A stretch of 64,000 bases of DNA, from NCBI GenBank assembly GCA_937927975.1, contig CALEZT010000259.1:12151-76150 (forward strand), in the 5' to 3' direction. The translations under genes were made by a program, and so were the position numbers. Below, one piece after another: positions 1 to 9,176 of this stretch; the stretch's first letter is position 1, and the number at the start of each line of letters is the position of its first letter. This DNA is from an uncultured Phycisphaerales bacterium. GTDB taxonomy: Bacteria; Planctomycetota; Phycisphaerae; Sedimentisphaerales; Anaerobacaceae. The notes below the pieces were generated by a model. It saw nothing but the letters and a program-made list of their open reading frames with translations. It was not told the origin of the DNA and made no database searches.

Positions 1-732
1 CAGCTCTTCCAGCGAATGTTCCTGCTGGATCTGACTCTTGATGCCGTCCACATGCCCGGCCCCGACGACCGCGACGACCGTCTTGCCCGGCGCGGTGTGG
101 ATCTTCTCGGCCAGGTATGTGTCCCGCTCGTCGATCAGGCGTCTCTTGATCTCCGGATACTGTCCTGCGAACTCGGCCATCACCGCCTCGAGCTGGTCCT
201 GCTTCTTGAGCTGCTCGATCATGGCCGCGTCGATCTCCTCGTGGACGAAGAGACCGGTCATCACCTGCGTGGCCAGCTTCAGCTTGCTCCAGAGGCCCAG
301 ATAGCCCCAGACGCGTTTGAGCGTGATCTCGATGTCGCGGTCGGCCAGGACGAGCTGCGCCCCGGTCGATTCCGCCATTCGGATGCCCTCGATCATCTCG
401 GCCCCCGGCTGCACGCCCAGCTTCTCCCCGAGCCGGCGGTAGAACGAACTCATGATGAGCTGCGCCAGCAGAAACACCGCCTTCTTCTGGCGGACGACCT
501 TGACAACGTCCATCTTGCGCCAGTTGTCCGACTGGGTCATCGCCTGATGGCGGGCCTTGCACAGCTCGACGCAGATGGCGTCCGGCCGGACCTGCTCGAC
601 CGTCGTGCGAACATCCTCTACACTGTCTTGGGAAATGTGAGCGGTGCCGACCAGGTACACGTCTTTGTCGCCGACCCGCACGTGCGTGACGCGTTCGGGC
701 AGTTGAATCGATTGCTGTGTCGTTTCTTCCAT
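1..732 (-). CDS. TraB/PrgY-family (GumN-like) protein, 3' part beyond the window
   Basis: The frame is open from an ATG at 732 to the left edge, so 244 residues are visible and the C terminus is missing. The N terminus shows the TraB signature: a beta strand followed by YLVGTAHISQDS (residues about 25-36), then the conserved DAICVELC stretch, the R-x-x-A block and VLADRDIEITLKR. A VVAVVGAGHVDGI motif near the cut edge is the second conserved TraB histidine region. Family members are membrane-associated, metalloprotease-like proteins with conserved GTxH and GxxH histidines; the precise biochemical role in bacteria is unsettled. The gene reads alone on the minus strand and has its own promoter-like sequence at 780-785. 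Family assignment is secure; substrate unknown. Confidence 0.85.
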   Translation of the reverse strand, partial: MEETTQQSIQLPERVTHVRVGDKDVYLVGTAHISQDSVEDVRTTVEQVRPDAICVELCKARHQAMTQSDNWRKMDVVKVVRQKKAVFLLAQLIMSSFYRRLGEKLGVQPGAEMIEGIRMAESTGAQLVLADRDIEITLKRVWGYLGLWSKLKLATQVMTGLFVHEEIDAAMIEQLKKQDQLEAVMAEFAGQYPEIKRRLIDERDTYLAEKIHTAPGKTVVAVVGAGHVDGIKSQIQQEHSLEEL

Positions 733-779
733 GGTTCCTGCCTGGACCTGTGAGTTTCAGCCTGTCTTATCGACGGATC

Positions 780-808
780 ATTATAGCAGGTCGAGAGAAT
801 CCCGCCAC
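780..808 (-). promoter_or_regulatory. Extended -10 promoter for the TraB-family gene
   Basis: On the minus strand a TGCTATAAT extended -10 box lies with TATAAT at 785-780, about 47 bases upstream of the ATG at 732. The -35 position (around 808-803) is poor, which suits an extended -10 promoter. The rest of the 733-953 interval holds nothing else recognised. Confidence 0.5.
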
Positions 809-953
809 AGTCGGGATATCGGGCGATTCGATGGCCTGTCCCGCTGGGCGAGCCGCGATATGGGACGTTCCCCCCCAACCATGGAAATGGAAATGGCTCT
901 GCAGAATCCAAGAAACCGACGCGCAACCCATCAAGGTCACAGACGGATCAACT

Positions 954-2975
954 CTACCGCACCCCGATCGGAGCCAGAGCCTCGTAGCCTTCGCCGGGCT
1001 GGGAAATCAGACGGAATGCGAGCACAGGCTTGGCCTCAATGCCGAAGTCGCCTCGCAAGACGACCCAGGTGTCGGAGGACTTGTCGGCCTGTCTTTCCGG
1101 CATGAGGAAACGGCAGTCGAGTCGCTGTCGGCCCATGGGCTCCATCGCGACGTCCCACGCACTCGGCGTCAGTCGCCAGCCGCTCGGTGCGTGCTCGACC
1201 ACGACCCGTCCGCGAACGGCCGATTCGGAGAAGTTGTACGCGTACAGGGGCAAATTGATTTCCGTATCGGGCGGGACCTTGTGCTCGATGTCCGAGGCCC
1301 ACGGAATCTGGTCGATGTTCACGCTCGTGGATCGCGGCATGTGCAACTGGAGGACGATCGAGTTGGGCTTGCCCGATCCCCACGCGGACCGCTGAGGCGC
1401 AACCAGGGGCAGGCATCCCGCGTCGCCCTCGCGGAGCAACACGAAGACAGGCGTCGATCGCAGTTGTCCCGGCGCCTCGGCGTTCAACGAACGACCCAGA
1501 TAATCGTACACGCCTTCAACCGCCAACTCCTTCGGCAAGGTCCAGTCGATGGCGGTCTTTCCCCGCTGGTCCCAGTCGCCGGGCTTCTCGGCCCAGGCCA
1601 CCAGGACGTCGCAGGCCTTGCCGTCGGGCTTGGCTCGGAACGCGTAGATGTGCGCATCGGGCTTTCCGTCAAGATTCCAGCGACCCAGGCACTTCGCGCC
1701 GGCCAGGAAACGGCCGACCGCTGCCAGAGCCACGTAGCTCGGTCGGGGCGTCTCATCCAGACGGAGCAGGCCGAACTGGATCTTGCCTCCTTCGCAGTAG
1801 TGGCCCAGAATGAAATGGAAGTGCCGGTCGGCGCCGGCGAACAGGCTGCTGGCATAAGACTGCGCCATGAACTCGGCCTTGCGGATCTCCCCCTCGCGGG
1901 ACAGGTCGCACCATGGCTCCGGCGTCGCATACACGATGCCCCGGTCGCTCTCGGTGACCCAGATGGGCCGCCCGCAGGCCGCCTCGTGCACCGGTTTCCA
2001 GAGCCGCTCGTAGGAGTCGGGCCAATCGTACGTGTGGGTGTTGTACGTGTCGAAGTACGGCCAGGTCTCGTTCTGCAACACCAGGCTCGTGTGCAGGCGA
2101 GTCGGCACAGCGGTTGAGACGTTCCAGCAGACCAGGACGTTCGGATCGCCTGCCTTGAAACCGAGATACGCGGCCTTCTGATACGAGCACATCTCGTCGG
2201 TGGTGTGCCCGCCGAAGGTGGCGACGTTGCCCTCGTTCCAGGGCTCCCAGGCGTGAACCGTCCCGCGGAACCGCACGGCCATCGCCTTGCAGAATCGGTA
2301 CACGTCGCGCAGATCGCCTGCATAGCGTCCCGTCGTGTCCCCCTCGGCCACCGCCCATTTCGGCGTGTCGTGGAAGACCTGGAGCACCTTGAGTCCCCGC
2401 GCGGTCTGGATTCGGGCGGAGGTGTCGTAGGTCGTCTCGGGACCCGCAAAATCCTGGGGCCCATTCGGCTGCATGTCCCGCCATCGCAGGCGGTCGCGCA
2501 CCCAGTGGGTCCCCGCCAGCGAGGCCAGGAGGGCCAGGCGGTCCTGCTTGTCGCGATCGTCCCTCGCAAACCAAGCAGCCGCGGAATCGAGACAGATCGG
2601 GGAATCCTCGGAAATCGGCGACGCCGGCCTGGTCAGCACCGCGGCGGTCGTCCAGGCGAGGGGCTCGCCGTTTGGACCGAGGAACTCAACTCGATACCAG
2701 CCAATCCCCAACGCGCCCAGTTTGAGCGAGGATGCGGATGCGGTCAGCGTTCCCGACCGCACCAAGTCCGCGCGATCGTCCACAACTCGCCACTGCGTGG
2801 CGGTCGACGCCGCTTCAGCAGGGATGGCGACCTTGACCCCCTGTCCCTCCAGGAACACCCCGGCGAGTTCCCTCTCCGCCGCCGGGACGGTTCGCTCGAC
2901 GGCAAATGCCCCGCCTGCAATCAGAACCATCGCACCGAGCAGCAGACCACGCACACCATGTCTTCTCACAAACAC
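954..2975 (-). CDS. Secreted clan-A (GH39-like) glycoside hydrolase
   Basis: 673 residues with an N-terminal signal peptide (basic MFVRRHG, hydrophobic to about residue 25, AFA-like cleavage). A beta-sandwich-like region fills about residues 30-115, followed by a TIM-barrel-like region from about 145 to 430. The acid/base motif HAWEPWNEGN puts the proton donor at Glu248, and IWVTESDRG puts the nucleophile at Glu342; a spacing of about 94 residues and the N-E / T-E contexts are those of clan GH-A retaining enzymes such as GH39. The C-terminal third looks like accessory beta domains. It probably cleaves a plant or algal polysaccharide outside the cytoplasm; the exact family and substrate are not determined. 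The next gene upstream on the strand begins 6 bases away and may be co-transcribed. Confidence 0.75.
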   Translation of the reverse strand: MFVRRHGVRGLLLGAMVLIAGGAFAVERTVPAAERELAGVFLEGQGVKVAIPAEAASTATQWRVVDDRADLVRSGTLTASASSLKLGALGIGWYRVEFLGPNGEPLAWTTAAVLTRPASPISEDSPICLDSAAAWFARDDRDKQDRLALLASLAGTHWVRDRLRWRDMQPNGPQDFAGPETTYDTSARIQTARGLKVLQVFHDTPKWAVAEGDTTGRYAGDLRDVYRFCKAMAVRFRGTVHAWEPWNEGNVATFGGHTTDEMCSYQKAAYLGFKAGDPNVLVCWNVSTAVPTRLHTSLVLQNETWPYFDTYNTHTYDWPDSYERLWKPVHEAACGRPIWVTESDRGIVYATPEPWCDLSREGEIRKAEFMAQSYASSLFAGADRHFHFILGHYCEGGKIQFGLLRLDETPRPSYVALAAVGRFLAGAKCLGRWNLDGKPDAHIYAFRAKPDGKACDVLVAWAEKPGDWDQRGKTAIDWTLPKELAVEGVYDYLGRSLNAEAPGQLRSTPVFVLLREGDAGCLPLVAPQRSAWGSGKPNSIVLQLHMPRSTSVNIDQIPWASDIEHKVPPDTEINLPLYAYNFSESAVRGRVVVEHAPSGWRLTPSAWDVAMEPMGRQRLDCRFLMPERQADKSSDTWVVLRGDFGIEAKPVLAFRLISQPGEGYEALAPIGVR

Positions 2976-2981
2976 CTCGCT

Positions 2982-5210
2982 TCACGGAAGAACGTGACAT
3001 TGATTTCGCAGCAGAGCCTGAACGTCGATCAGGCCGTCCTCGTCCGCCAGATATGTGCGGATGCACTCGATCATCGCTTTGGCCTGGGGATCGCCGCCCG
3101 GATAGGCGAAGAGATACTTCATGCTGCCATCCACGGCTGTGACCGCGTCGCCCACAGCCTGGGCCCGCTGCATCTGCACGAGGAACCGCTGTCCGTGCTT
3201 GCTGCACGCCTGGTTGAGCGTCTGGCGGAGCTTTCCGATCGCGGAATTCGCGGCCCCTTCGATCAGCGTGGACTCGCTCGGAAGCACCAGCGCATCCTCC
3301 GGCACGTTCCGATAGGGGTCCGCCTGGACCATGCGGTCGGAATGCTGAGCCTGGCCTTCGACCCGCTCGGCAATGAGCACCTCGCCTGTGACGGTGTCGA
3401 GCATCTTGACCATGCACAAAACCTTCGCGGTCCACGTGAACGTCTCAATGGGATAGCGATGCACGACCATGTTGGGCACGAGCACCTCCGGCGGAATCGA
3501 CGCCAGACGCATCTTCGCGCCGCCGACGTCGGCGGCCGCCTGCACCAGCCGCTCGCGGGCCTCATGCACCCGGATCTCGGCCTGGCGTCTTCGCTGCATC
3601 TCCTCCGGCGTAACCGGGCCCGGACGCTGCATGCGGGCCAGCCGCTCCTCGGCCTCCGCCAGACTCCGCCGCGCGTGTTCGAGACGTCCCACCGCGGCGT
3701 CGAGATGCTCGGCTGCATGAACGTAATCGGGATTGGGCTCCCGCCGGTATCCGTCCTGATAGGTCGATTCGCCGTACCCGGTCTGCTTGTTCTCGGAAAC
3801 CACCCTGCTGTCGAGCACCTGGCCGACGATCAGGGCGCCGACGCCCTGCAGTTGCCCTGTGGCGACGCGGGACTTCGGGTCGATGCGATCAGTCTTGCTG
3901 AGGTCCTGTTCGCCCAGAATGGCCTGCAAGTCGATCCGCTCGACGATCATCACGTTGGGCGGATGAGTCTTCGTGAGATGTTCCAGGGCCGCCGCGTCGA
4001 GGATCGCGCCCAACGATTGCTGCTGGGGCGTGGCCTTGAATCCTGTGAACGCAATCGTGTAAGCAACATCCCTTCGAACCTGCTCGGAAGATTCGCCCAA
4101 TTGCCGGCGCGCGTCGGAAAGCTCGGGCAGATAGTCCAGAGCCGCCGCCGCGTGGAAGGTCGCAATGCCGGCAACCCCGTCCTGCAGGTATTGCTTCGAG
4201 GCCTCCAAATGCAGGCCCGCCAGGCGGGACCGCATGTCCGCGAGCAGGGCGGCGACGCCGCCGTATCCGTCGAGCAGGGTCTGGCTCTTGTGAAACAGTC
4301 GCATCGCCAGGGGATAGTCATGAGCCTCCGCAGCGGTCCGTCCCTGCGCCAGCCAGCCATCGCAGACGGCCTGCCTGGCCCGTAGGAGCAGGCCCGAAAT
4401 CTCCGGATGGGACGCGTGCAGCTTGGCGGCGCGTTCGAGCGCGGCCAGCGCCTCTTCGGCTCGTCCCTCCTGCAGGAGCTTGCGTCCGTTCTCGATCAGC
4501 ACCGCGGCCTCGCGCCGGTCCTTCACTGTCCGCAGGATCGTCTTGGCTTCGGAGCCATCCTGATAGACCAGAGCCGCCTGAGCCTCGGATTCGGCCTGAG
4601 CGAGATCGCCCTCGTTCAGCCGCTGGCCGGCCCGATCCAGGTAGTAGCGGTACGCACGGTCCTTGATCCGCTTGAGATCCGCGTCGCCGCCGGGCATCGT
4701 CCGGTACATGGCCAGCGCCTCGTTCATCCGCTGCACCGCGGCCTGCCATTGGCGTTCTTCAGCCAGAGAAAGCGCATCGGCGCGGACCTTCTCCGCCTCG
4801 GAGATCGCCTGGACGACGCGCTGGCGGAGCGGACCGTACGTCGGGTCCAGGGGACAGAACTGGATGGCTCGATCGATGGCGTCCTTGGCCCCGCCGAGGT
4901 CCGCACGATCGAAGCGGATCTGGGCCTCGCGATGGTAGAACCGTCCCGCTTCAAGTTTCACCTGCTCCAGTCGCTTGCGGTATTTCGCGGCGGCCTTGTC
5001 GCTGTTCTTGTCCTCGGCCAGCCGGATCGCAGCCTCCAGTTCCGCGACGGCCTGGTCGTACTGCCCCTCGCGCGAGAGCCGGTCCCCGCGTTTGTAGGCC
5101 TTCTCATGCGCGCAGCCTGCCACCACGAAAAGGGCCCCGGCAATAACGCTCAACAGAGCCAGTCTGACCGACGCCATGTCGCGTCCATTCATTCCACCTT
5201 GGATTCTCAT
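2982..5210 (-). CDS. TPR-rich lipoprotein with CsgG-like domain
   Basis: From the ATG at 5210 (GAGG eight bases upstream) the product has 742 residues. A lipoprotein signal ends in LFVVAGC with lipidated Cys33. Residues about 40-330 are TPR-like helical repeats with words such as GQYDQAVAELEAAIRLAE and GRAEEALAALERAAKL. After that comes a CsgG-like region: MIVERIDLQAILGEQDLS followed by GQLQGVGALIVGQV, as in CsgG-type outer-membrane secretion lipoproteins. This domain is split by a charged coiled-coil insertion of about 100 residues (LDAAVGRLEHARRSLAEAEE). The role may be assembly or monitoring of envelope structures. An alternative start is the ATG at 5192, where the signal peptide still holds. 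Confidence 0.7.
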   Translation of the reverse strand: MRIQGGMNGRDMASVRLALLSVIAGALFVVAGCAHEKAYKRGDRLSREGQYDQAVAELEAAIRLAEDKNSDKAAAKYRKRLEQVKLEAGRFYHREAQIRFDRADLGGAKDAIDRAIQFCPLDPTYGPLRQRVVQAISEAEKVRADALSLAEERQWQAAVQRMNEALAMYRTMPGGDADLKRIKDRAYRYYLDRAGQRLNEGDLAQAESEAQAALVYQDGSEAKTILRTVKDRREAAVLIENGRKLLQEGRAEEALAALERAAKLHASHPEISGLLLRARQAVCDGWLAQGRTAAEAHDYPLAMRLFHKSQTLLDGYGGVAALLADMRSRLAGLHLEASKQYLQDGVAGIATFHAAAALDYLPELSDARRQLGESSEQVRRDVAYTIAFTGFKATPQQQSLGAILDAAALEHLTKTHPPNVMIVERIDLQAILGEQDLSKTDRIDPKSRVATGQLQGVGALIVGQVLDSRVVSENKQTGYGESTYQDGYRREPNPDYVHAAEHLDAAVGRLEHARRSLAEAEERLARMQRPGPVTPEEMQRRRQAEIRVHEARERLVQAAADVGGAKMRLASIPPEVLVPNMVVHRYPIETFTWTAKVLCMVKMLDTVTGEVLIAERVEGQAQHSDRMVQADPYRNVPEDALVLPSESTLIEGAANSAIGKLRQTLNQACSKHGQRFLVQMQRAQAVGDAVTAVDGSMKYLFAYPGGDPQAKAMIECIRTYLADEDGLIDVQALLRNQCHVLP

Positions 5211-5460
5211 TTTCTCTGCCTCACCAATCTTGCGATCCGACGCATCCTGCACTCGTGCTCCGCACCCGGCGGGCCGGTCCCGATTGTACCGTGTTGCGTG
5301 TCCAACACAACGGCTCTTTCCGAGTCCTCCCAGGAGGGCTCTCCCAGTAAGAGGCAGCGAACGCCCATTGCGTCACAAGGAGACGGGAAAACGAGGTCGC
5401 TGCAACGGTTGACCGGCGGACGTCTTGGCGGTAGCATGACGGTTTTGAAGGAGTCTGGAG

Positions 5461-6543
5461 ATGACGAACGTAACGCTGATTACCGGAGACGGCATTGGGC
5501 CGGAGATCGCAGAGGCCGCCCGCAGGTGCATCGACGCCACCGGGGCTGATATCCACTGGGAACTCGCGGAGGCGGGCGTGGACGTGATGGAGAGGCTGGG
5601 CACGCCTCTGCCCGATGCGACGATCGAGTCCGTCAAAAAGAACGGCGTCGCGCTGAAGGCGCCGATCACAACCCCCGTCGGGACGGGCTTTCGCAGCATC
5701 AACGTGTACCTGCGTCAGAGCCTGGACCTCTACGCCTGCCTGCGCCCCTGCAAGAGCTACAAGGGCGTCCGCAGCAAGTACGACGACATCGACCTGGTGC
5801 TCGTCCGCGAGAACACCGAGGACCTCTACGCCGGGATCGAGTACCAGAAAGGCCAGAACGACACGCTCGAACTGATCGACTGGCTGAACAAGCACAGCAA
5901 GAAACGCATCGGTCCGGACGCCGGGATCAGCATCAAGCCGATTTCCGTGGCCGGCACCGAACGGATCGTGCGATTCGCCTTCGAGTACGCACGCAAGAAC
6001 GGCCGCAGGAAGGTCACCAGCGTCCACAAGGCCAACATCATGAAATTCTCCGACGGCCTGTGGCTGGAGGTCAGCCGGGAGGTCGCCAAGAAGTATCCCG
6101 ACATCGAATTCGAGGACCGCATCGTCGACAACATGTGCATGCAGCTCGTGCAGAAGCCCGAGTTGTACGACGTGCTCGTGCTGCCCAACCTCTACGGCGA
6201 CATCGTCAGCGACCTGTGCGCCGGACTGGTCGGCGGGCTGGGCGTCGCGCCCGGCGCCAACATCGGCGAAAAGGGCGCGACCTTCGAAGCCACGCACGGC
6301 AGCGCGCCCAAGTACAAGGGCCTGAACAAAGTCAACCCGACCGCGCTGATCCTCAGCGGCGTGCTCATGCTCCGCCACCTGGGCAAGACCGCCGAGGCGG
6401 ATCGTCTGGAAAAGGCAGTCGCCGAGACGATCGCCGAGGGCCGCAAAGTCACCTACGACATGAAGGACAATCGCGACGATCCGACGGCGGTCGGCACCAG
6501 CGAAATGGCGGATGAAATCATCAGGAAGATCCGCGGAACGTGA
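5461..6543 (+). CDS. icd: NAD-type isocitrate dehydrogenase (decarboxylating)
   Basis: 360 residues, full length for the short NAD-dependent isocitrate/isopropylmalate dehydrogenase family. Visible family motifs are [11 protein letters not shown] at the N terminus, [14 protein letters not shown] (substrate and phosphate contacts), [13 protein letters not shown] with the catalytic lysine, and [18 protein letters not shown] with the metal-binding aspartates. The cofactor end reads [19 protein letters not shown]. The [11 protein letters not shown] wording favours isocitrate over isopropylmalate, so the reaction is isocitrate to 2-oxoglutarate with NAD+ in the citric acid cycle. A GAAGGAG ribosome site stands close before the ATG. 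Homoisocitrate dehydrogenase cannot be excluded from motifs alone. Confidence 0.85.
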   Translation: MTNVTLITGDGIGPEIAEAARRCIDATGADIHWELAEAGVDVMERLGTPLPDATIESVKKNGVALKAPITTPVGTGFRSINVYLRQSLDLYACLRPCKSYKGVRSKYDDIDLVLVRENTEDLYAGIEYQKGQNDTLELIDWLNKHSKKRIGPDAGISIKPISVAGTERIVRFAFEYARKNGRRKVTSVHKANIMKFSDGLWLEVSREVAKKYPDIEFEDRIVDNMCMQLVQKPELYDVLVLPNLYGDIVSDLCAGLVGGLGVAPGANIGEKGATFEATHGSAPKYKGLNKVNPTALILSGVLMLRHLGKTAEADRLEKAVAETIAEGRKVTYDMKDNRDDPTAVGTSEMADEIIRKIRGT

Positions 6544-6550
6544 AACGCAC

Positions 6551-6640
6551 CTCGTGAAGCGTGAAGCGACGGGTCCGCCCGTTTCGCGCTTCACAATCGT
6601 CAGTGAGGTCAATATGGTCAATAAGGTCAATAAGGTCCTC
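6551..6640. repeat. Palindrome (GTGAAGCG arms) followed by a 9-nt stutter, between icd and the DJ-1 gene
   Basis: GTGAAGCG-ACGGG at 6561-6573 pairs with CCCGT at 6578-6582 and CGCTTCAC at 6587-6594, giving a hairpin in the gap. A second stutter follows at 6604-6640 with unit AAGGTCAAT repeated; the DJ-1 start codon and first codons (MVNKVNKV) lie inside it. The same GTGAAGCG word recurs at 29999-30039 and 63508-63550, and the AAGGTCAAT word recurs inverted at 63755-63790. Confidence 0.7.
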
Positions 6641-7177
6641 GTCCCCATCGCCGACGGAACGGAAGAAATCGAAGCGGTCTGCCTCATCGACACGCTCCGG
6701 CGGGCCGGGCTGGATGTCACCGTCGCCTCGGTGGACAAACTCCAGGTGACGGCCAGTCGCGGCGTCAAGCTGGTCGCCGACATGTTGATCGCAGACTGCA
6801 AGAATCAGACCTACGACTGCATCGCCTTGCCCGGCGGAATGCCCGGCGCGGAGCATCTGCGGGACTCGGCGGCGCTGATCGACATGCTCAAGAAGCAGAA
6901 GGCCTCGGGCCGGCTGTACGGAGCGATCTGCGCCTCGCCGGTGGTCGCCCTGCTGCCGCACGGGCTCCTGGACGGAATCAAAGCGACCTGCTACCCCTCG
7001 ATGCGCAGTGAGATCAGCCCCACGCTGGCTCGCGACGAGCGGGTCGTCGTCGACGGCCACTGCGTGACCAGCCAGGGCCCCGCCAACGCCATCGAGTTCG
7101 CCTTGAAACTGATCGAACTGCTCCTGGGCCCGCAGAAGGCCAAGGCCGTGGCCAGTCCCATGCTGGTCACGGTCTGA
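6614..7177 (+). CDS. DJ-1/YajL (PfpI superfamily) protein
   Basis: 187 residues from the ATG at 6614, preceded by GTGAGG. The product keeps the DJ-1 active-site set at the same numbers as human DJ-1: Glu18 in GTEEIE and the reactive Cys106 in YGAICASPV. It also has ALPGGMPGAEHLRDS and DGHCVTSQGPANAIEFAL of the flavodoxin-like fold. Family members are redox sensors, with proposed deglycase or glyoxalase activities. The in-frame sequence upstream of Met1 is repeat DNA and unlikely to be translated. The first eight residues (MVNKVNKV) are themselves encoded by a 9-nt stutter repeat shared with another site in the window. Confidence 0.85.
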   Translation: MVNKVNKVLVPIADGTEEIEAVCLIDTLRRAGLDVTVASVDKLQVTASRGVKLVADMLIADCKNQTYDCIALPGGMPGAEHLRDSAALIDMLKKQKASGRLYGAICASPVVALLPHGLLDGIKATCYPSMRSEISPTLARDERVVVDGHCVTSQGPANAIEFALKLIELLLGPQKAKAVASPMLVTV

Positions 7178-7285
7178 AGAGGATTGGCACGAGCTCATCA
7201 CTCGATCTTGTCGGTGTGATCCGCAATTGGGGGAGGCAAGAAGAGTCGTCGGGTATCCGTCAGTTGTGGCGTCGGGCCACGCCGA

Positions 7286-7669
7286 CTATTTGGTGTAGGC
7301 GGGTCTGAGATCCTTCAGCATGGAGTAGTGCCTGATGTTGAGGGTCTTCAATTCTGCGTTTTCGGCCTCGGCGGTAGCCGCCAGGAGGGCATCCGCCAGA
7401 CCGACGCCGTGGGACTTGGCGTAGTCTCGCTTGTAGAGACCTCCGGCCTTCCCGATCTCGGCGCACACAGAGACGACACGAAAGAGAGAAACGAAGTCTT
7501 CCAGGGCCGCATATTCCGCTTCGCCCTTCACCCCGACATACAGTTCCGCGACAACGATAGATGACAGAATGATGCGATCGCTGCCGGCGTTGACGAAGGC
7601 CACCGCCTCGGGATGACCCCGAAGGAAATCGACAAGGACATCAGTATCCAGGAGAATCGGCCTTGTCAT
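7286..7669 (-). CDS. vapC: VapC-family PIN-domain toxin RNase
   Basis: 127 residues from the ATG at 7669, chosen because it overlaps the antitoxin stop as ATGA. The PIN-domain acidic set is visible: Asp8 in ILLDTDVLVD, Glu42 in VVAELY and Asp93 in LADALLAATA, with TLNIRHY near the end in the usual fourth position (Asn112 rather than Asp). These residues coordinate the metal of a single-strand-specific RNase that cleaves tRNA or rRNA in studied VapC toxins. It is translationally coupled to the ribbon-helix-helix antitoxin upstream. It is full length and appears intact. Confidence 0.9.
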   Translation of the reverse strand: MTRPILLDTDVLVDFLRGHPEAVAFVNAGSDRIILSSIVVAELYVGVKGEAEYAALEDFVSLFRVVSVCAEIGKAGGLYKRDYAKSHGVGLADALLAATAEAENAELKTLNIRHYSMLKDLRPAYTK

Positions 7670-7905
7670 GACGGGTCCCTGTCCCATTCGGCCCGGACGG
7701 CTCTGAAGTCGGGAAGATCCGTGCGATCCCTCCAGATGCCGGCCGTTTCACGCAACACCGAATCTCTGCGACTACTGCCCGCCTGATCGATGAACTGATC
7801 GATCGCCTCTCTGATGACCTCGCTCTGCTTCTTCCCGAGCGTCCTGGCGATACCGGCCAACTCGTCGCGTTGATGCTTCGTCAGATAGATTTGCGTTCGT
7901 ACCAT
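7666..7905 (-). CDS. vapB: Ribbon-helix-helix antitoxin of the VapBC pair
   Basis: 79 residues from the ATG at 7905, which follows a GAGGTG ribosome site; an ATG at 7917 is possible but would bury that site. The N terminus VRTQIYLTKHQRDELAGIA followed by GKKQSEVIREAIDQFI is a CopG/RHH DNA-binding fold. The C-terminal segment (RDSVLRETAGIWRDRTDLP) would be the toxin-binding tail. RHH antitoxins usually repress their own promoter, here the consensus promoter at 7935-7962. Confidence 0.85.
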   Translation of the reverse strand: MVRTQIYLTKHQRDELAGIARTLGKKQSEVIREAIDQFIDQAGSSRRDSVLRETAGIWRDRTDLPDFRAVRAEWDRDPS

Positions 7906-7934
7906 GCGACACCTCATGCACCATATACACCAAC

Positions 7935-7962
7935 ATTATACATCATCCTGGCCTTCTGTCAA
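7935..7962 (-). promoter_or_regulatory. Consensus sigma-70-type promoter of vapBC
   Basis: On the minus strand a perfect TTGACA (7962-7957) is followed by a 16-base spacer and a perfect TATAAT (7940-7935), about 30 bases before the antitoxin ATG. GTGTATATGGTGCAT between the -10 box and the start is a possible autoregulatory operator. This is the best match to consensus in the window. Confidence 0.8.
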
Positions 7963-8056
7963 AACCAGGAGCCGCATTTCGATCTGATCCGATTGCCGAC
8001 GGCAAAACCGCGGCGAGTCTTGACCGACCCGGGGTTCTCGGTTAACACTTCCGATC

Positions 8057-9136
8057 ATGCCGTTCGACCAGGACCAGTTCAAGGCGATCCTTTCGGGCCG
8101 GCGCAGGGACGCACGCGCTCGCATCGCGAGGTTTCTGCTACGCGTCAGTTCGCTTGGCTATGAACTGATCGTGCGTGCCCGCAATGGTCTGTACGATCGT
8201 CGTGTGCTGCGGGCCCATCACGCTGGTGTTCCCGTCATCTGCATCGGCAATCTGACGACCGGCGGCACCGGCAAAACGCCTCTGGTCGTCTGGCTGTGTC
8301 GGCACGTGCGTGAAAAAGGGCTCGGATGCGCGATCCTCACCCGAGGCTACAGGACGCAAAAAGGCAAATTATCCGACGAACCTGCCCTGCTGGCGGCCCA
8401 GTGCCCCGATGTGCCGGTCGTGGTCAATCCGGACCGAGTGGCCGGCGCCGCGGAAGCGATTCAAAGCCACGGGGCGCAAGTGCTCGTGATGGACGACGGG
8501 TTTCAGCACCGCCGACTCGCCAGGGACTTGGACATCATTGCCATCGACGCGACGAATCCCTGCGGCTACGGCCGGGTCCTGCCGGCCGGACTATTGCGGG
8601 AACCCCTCACCGGGTTGAAACGGGCCCACGCCGCGCTCCTGACCCGTTGCGATCAAGTCGCCGACGAAGCGATCGCTCGGATCGAAGAGGAAATCCGCCG
8701 GATCAATCGCAATCTGGTGATCGCCAGGTCGGTTCATGCACCCGTCGCGGTCCGAACAGCCACAGGGGCGGGAATCCCCCTCGACCAGTTGCGAGGCAAA
8801 CGAATTTTCGCGTTCTGCGGGATCGGCAATCCACAGGCCTTTTCTCGGACCGTCTCTCAACTGGGAGCCACCCTCGTAGGAACCAGGGCTTTCGACGACC
8901 ACTATCGGTATACGCCGCAAGACCTGAAGGCGGTCCAGGACCAGGCGCGAAGCCTGGATGCCGCCTTGGTTCTAACAACGCAGAAAGACTGGACCAAGAT
9001 CGAGCCGTCCGAGCTGCCGCAGCAAGGCCCTCCCTTGGCCTGCCTGGCCATCGACCTGCAAATCACAGCCGGGGAGGAATTGCTCACGGCCTTGATCGAC
9101 CGCGTCCTGGGCGGTAGAATACCACGTCCTGAGTGA
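8057..9136 (+). CDS. lpxK: Tetraacyldisaccharide 4'-kinase
   Basis: 359 residues, normal for LpxK. It phosphorylates the 4' position of the lipid A disaccharide at the inner membrane. The P-loop CIGNLTTGGTGKTPLV puts the key lysine at Lys73, and VMDDGFQHRRLARDLDI gives the conserved DDGFQH at Asp146-His151. The N-terminal stretch before the P-loop is short and amphipathic, as usual. It is the first gene of a plus-strand envelope cluster, and hldE begins 40 bases after its stop. Its presence, with heptose genes next door, implies a lipid A-bearing outer membrane. Confidence 0.93.
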   Translation: MPFDQDQFKAILSGRRRDARARIARFLLRVSSLGYELIVRARNGLYDRRVLRAHHAGVPVICIGNLTTGGTGKTPLVVWLCRHVREKGLGCAILTRGYRTQKGKLSDEPALLAAQCPDVPVVVNPDRVAGAAEAIQSHGAQVLVMDDGFQHRRLARDLDIIAIDATNPCGYGRVLPAGLLREPLTGLKRAHAALLTRCDQVADEAIARIEEEIRRINRNLVIARSVHAPVAVRTATGAGIPLDQLRGKRIFAFCGIGNPQAFSRTVSQLGATLVGTRAFDDHYRYTPQDLKAVQDQARSLDAALVLTTQKDWTKIEPSELPQQGPPLACLAIDLQITAGEELLTALIDRVLGGRIPRPE

Positions 9137-9176
9137 GTGCTCGAAATCCGCTAACGTTAGGACCAGGTGGCCCGTC

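Noticed and set aside
2205..4385. A 726-codon plus-strand frame
   Set aside because: It runs across two minus-strand genes with clear signal peptides and domains and shows no motif.
8020..8048. TTGACC / TTAACA as a promoter for the lpxK operon
   Set aside because: The start codon at 8057 would leave almost no leader and the -10 is weak; not enough to call.
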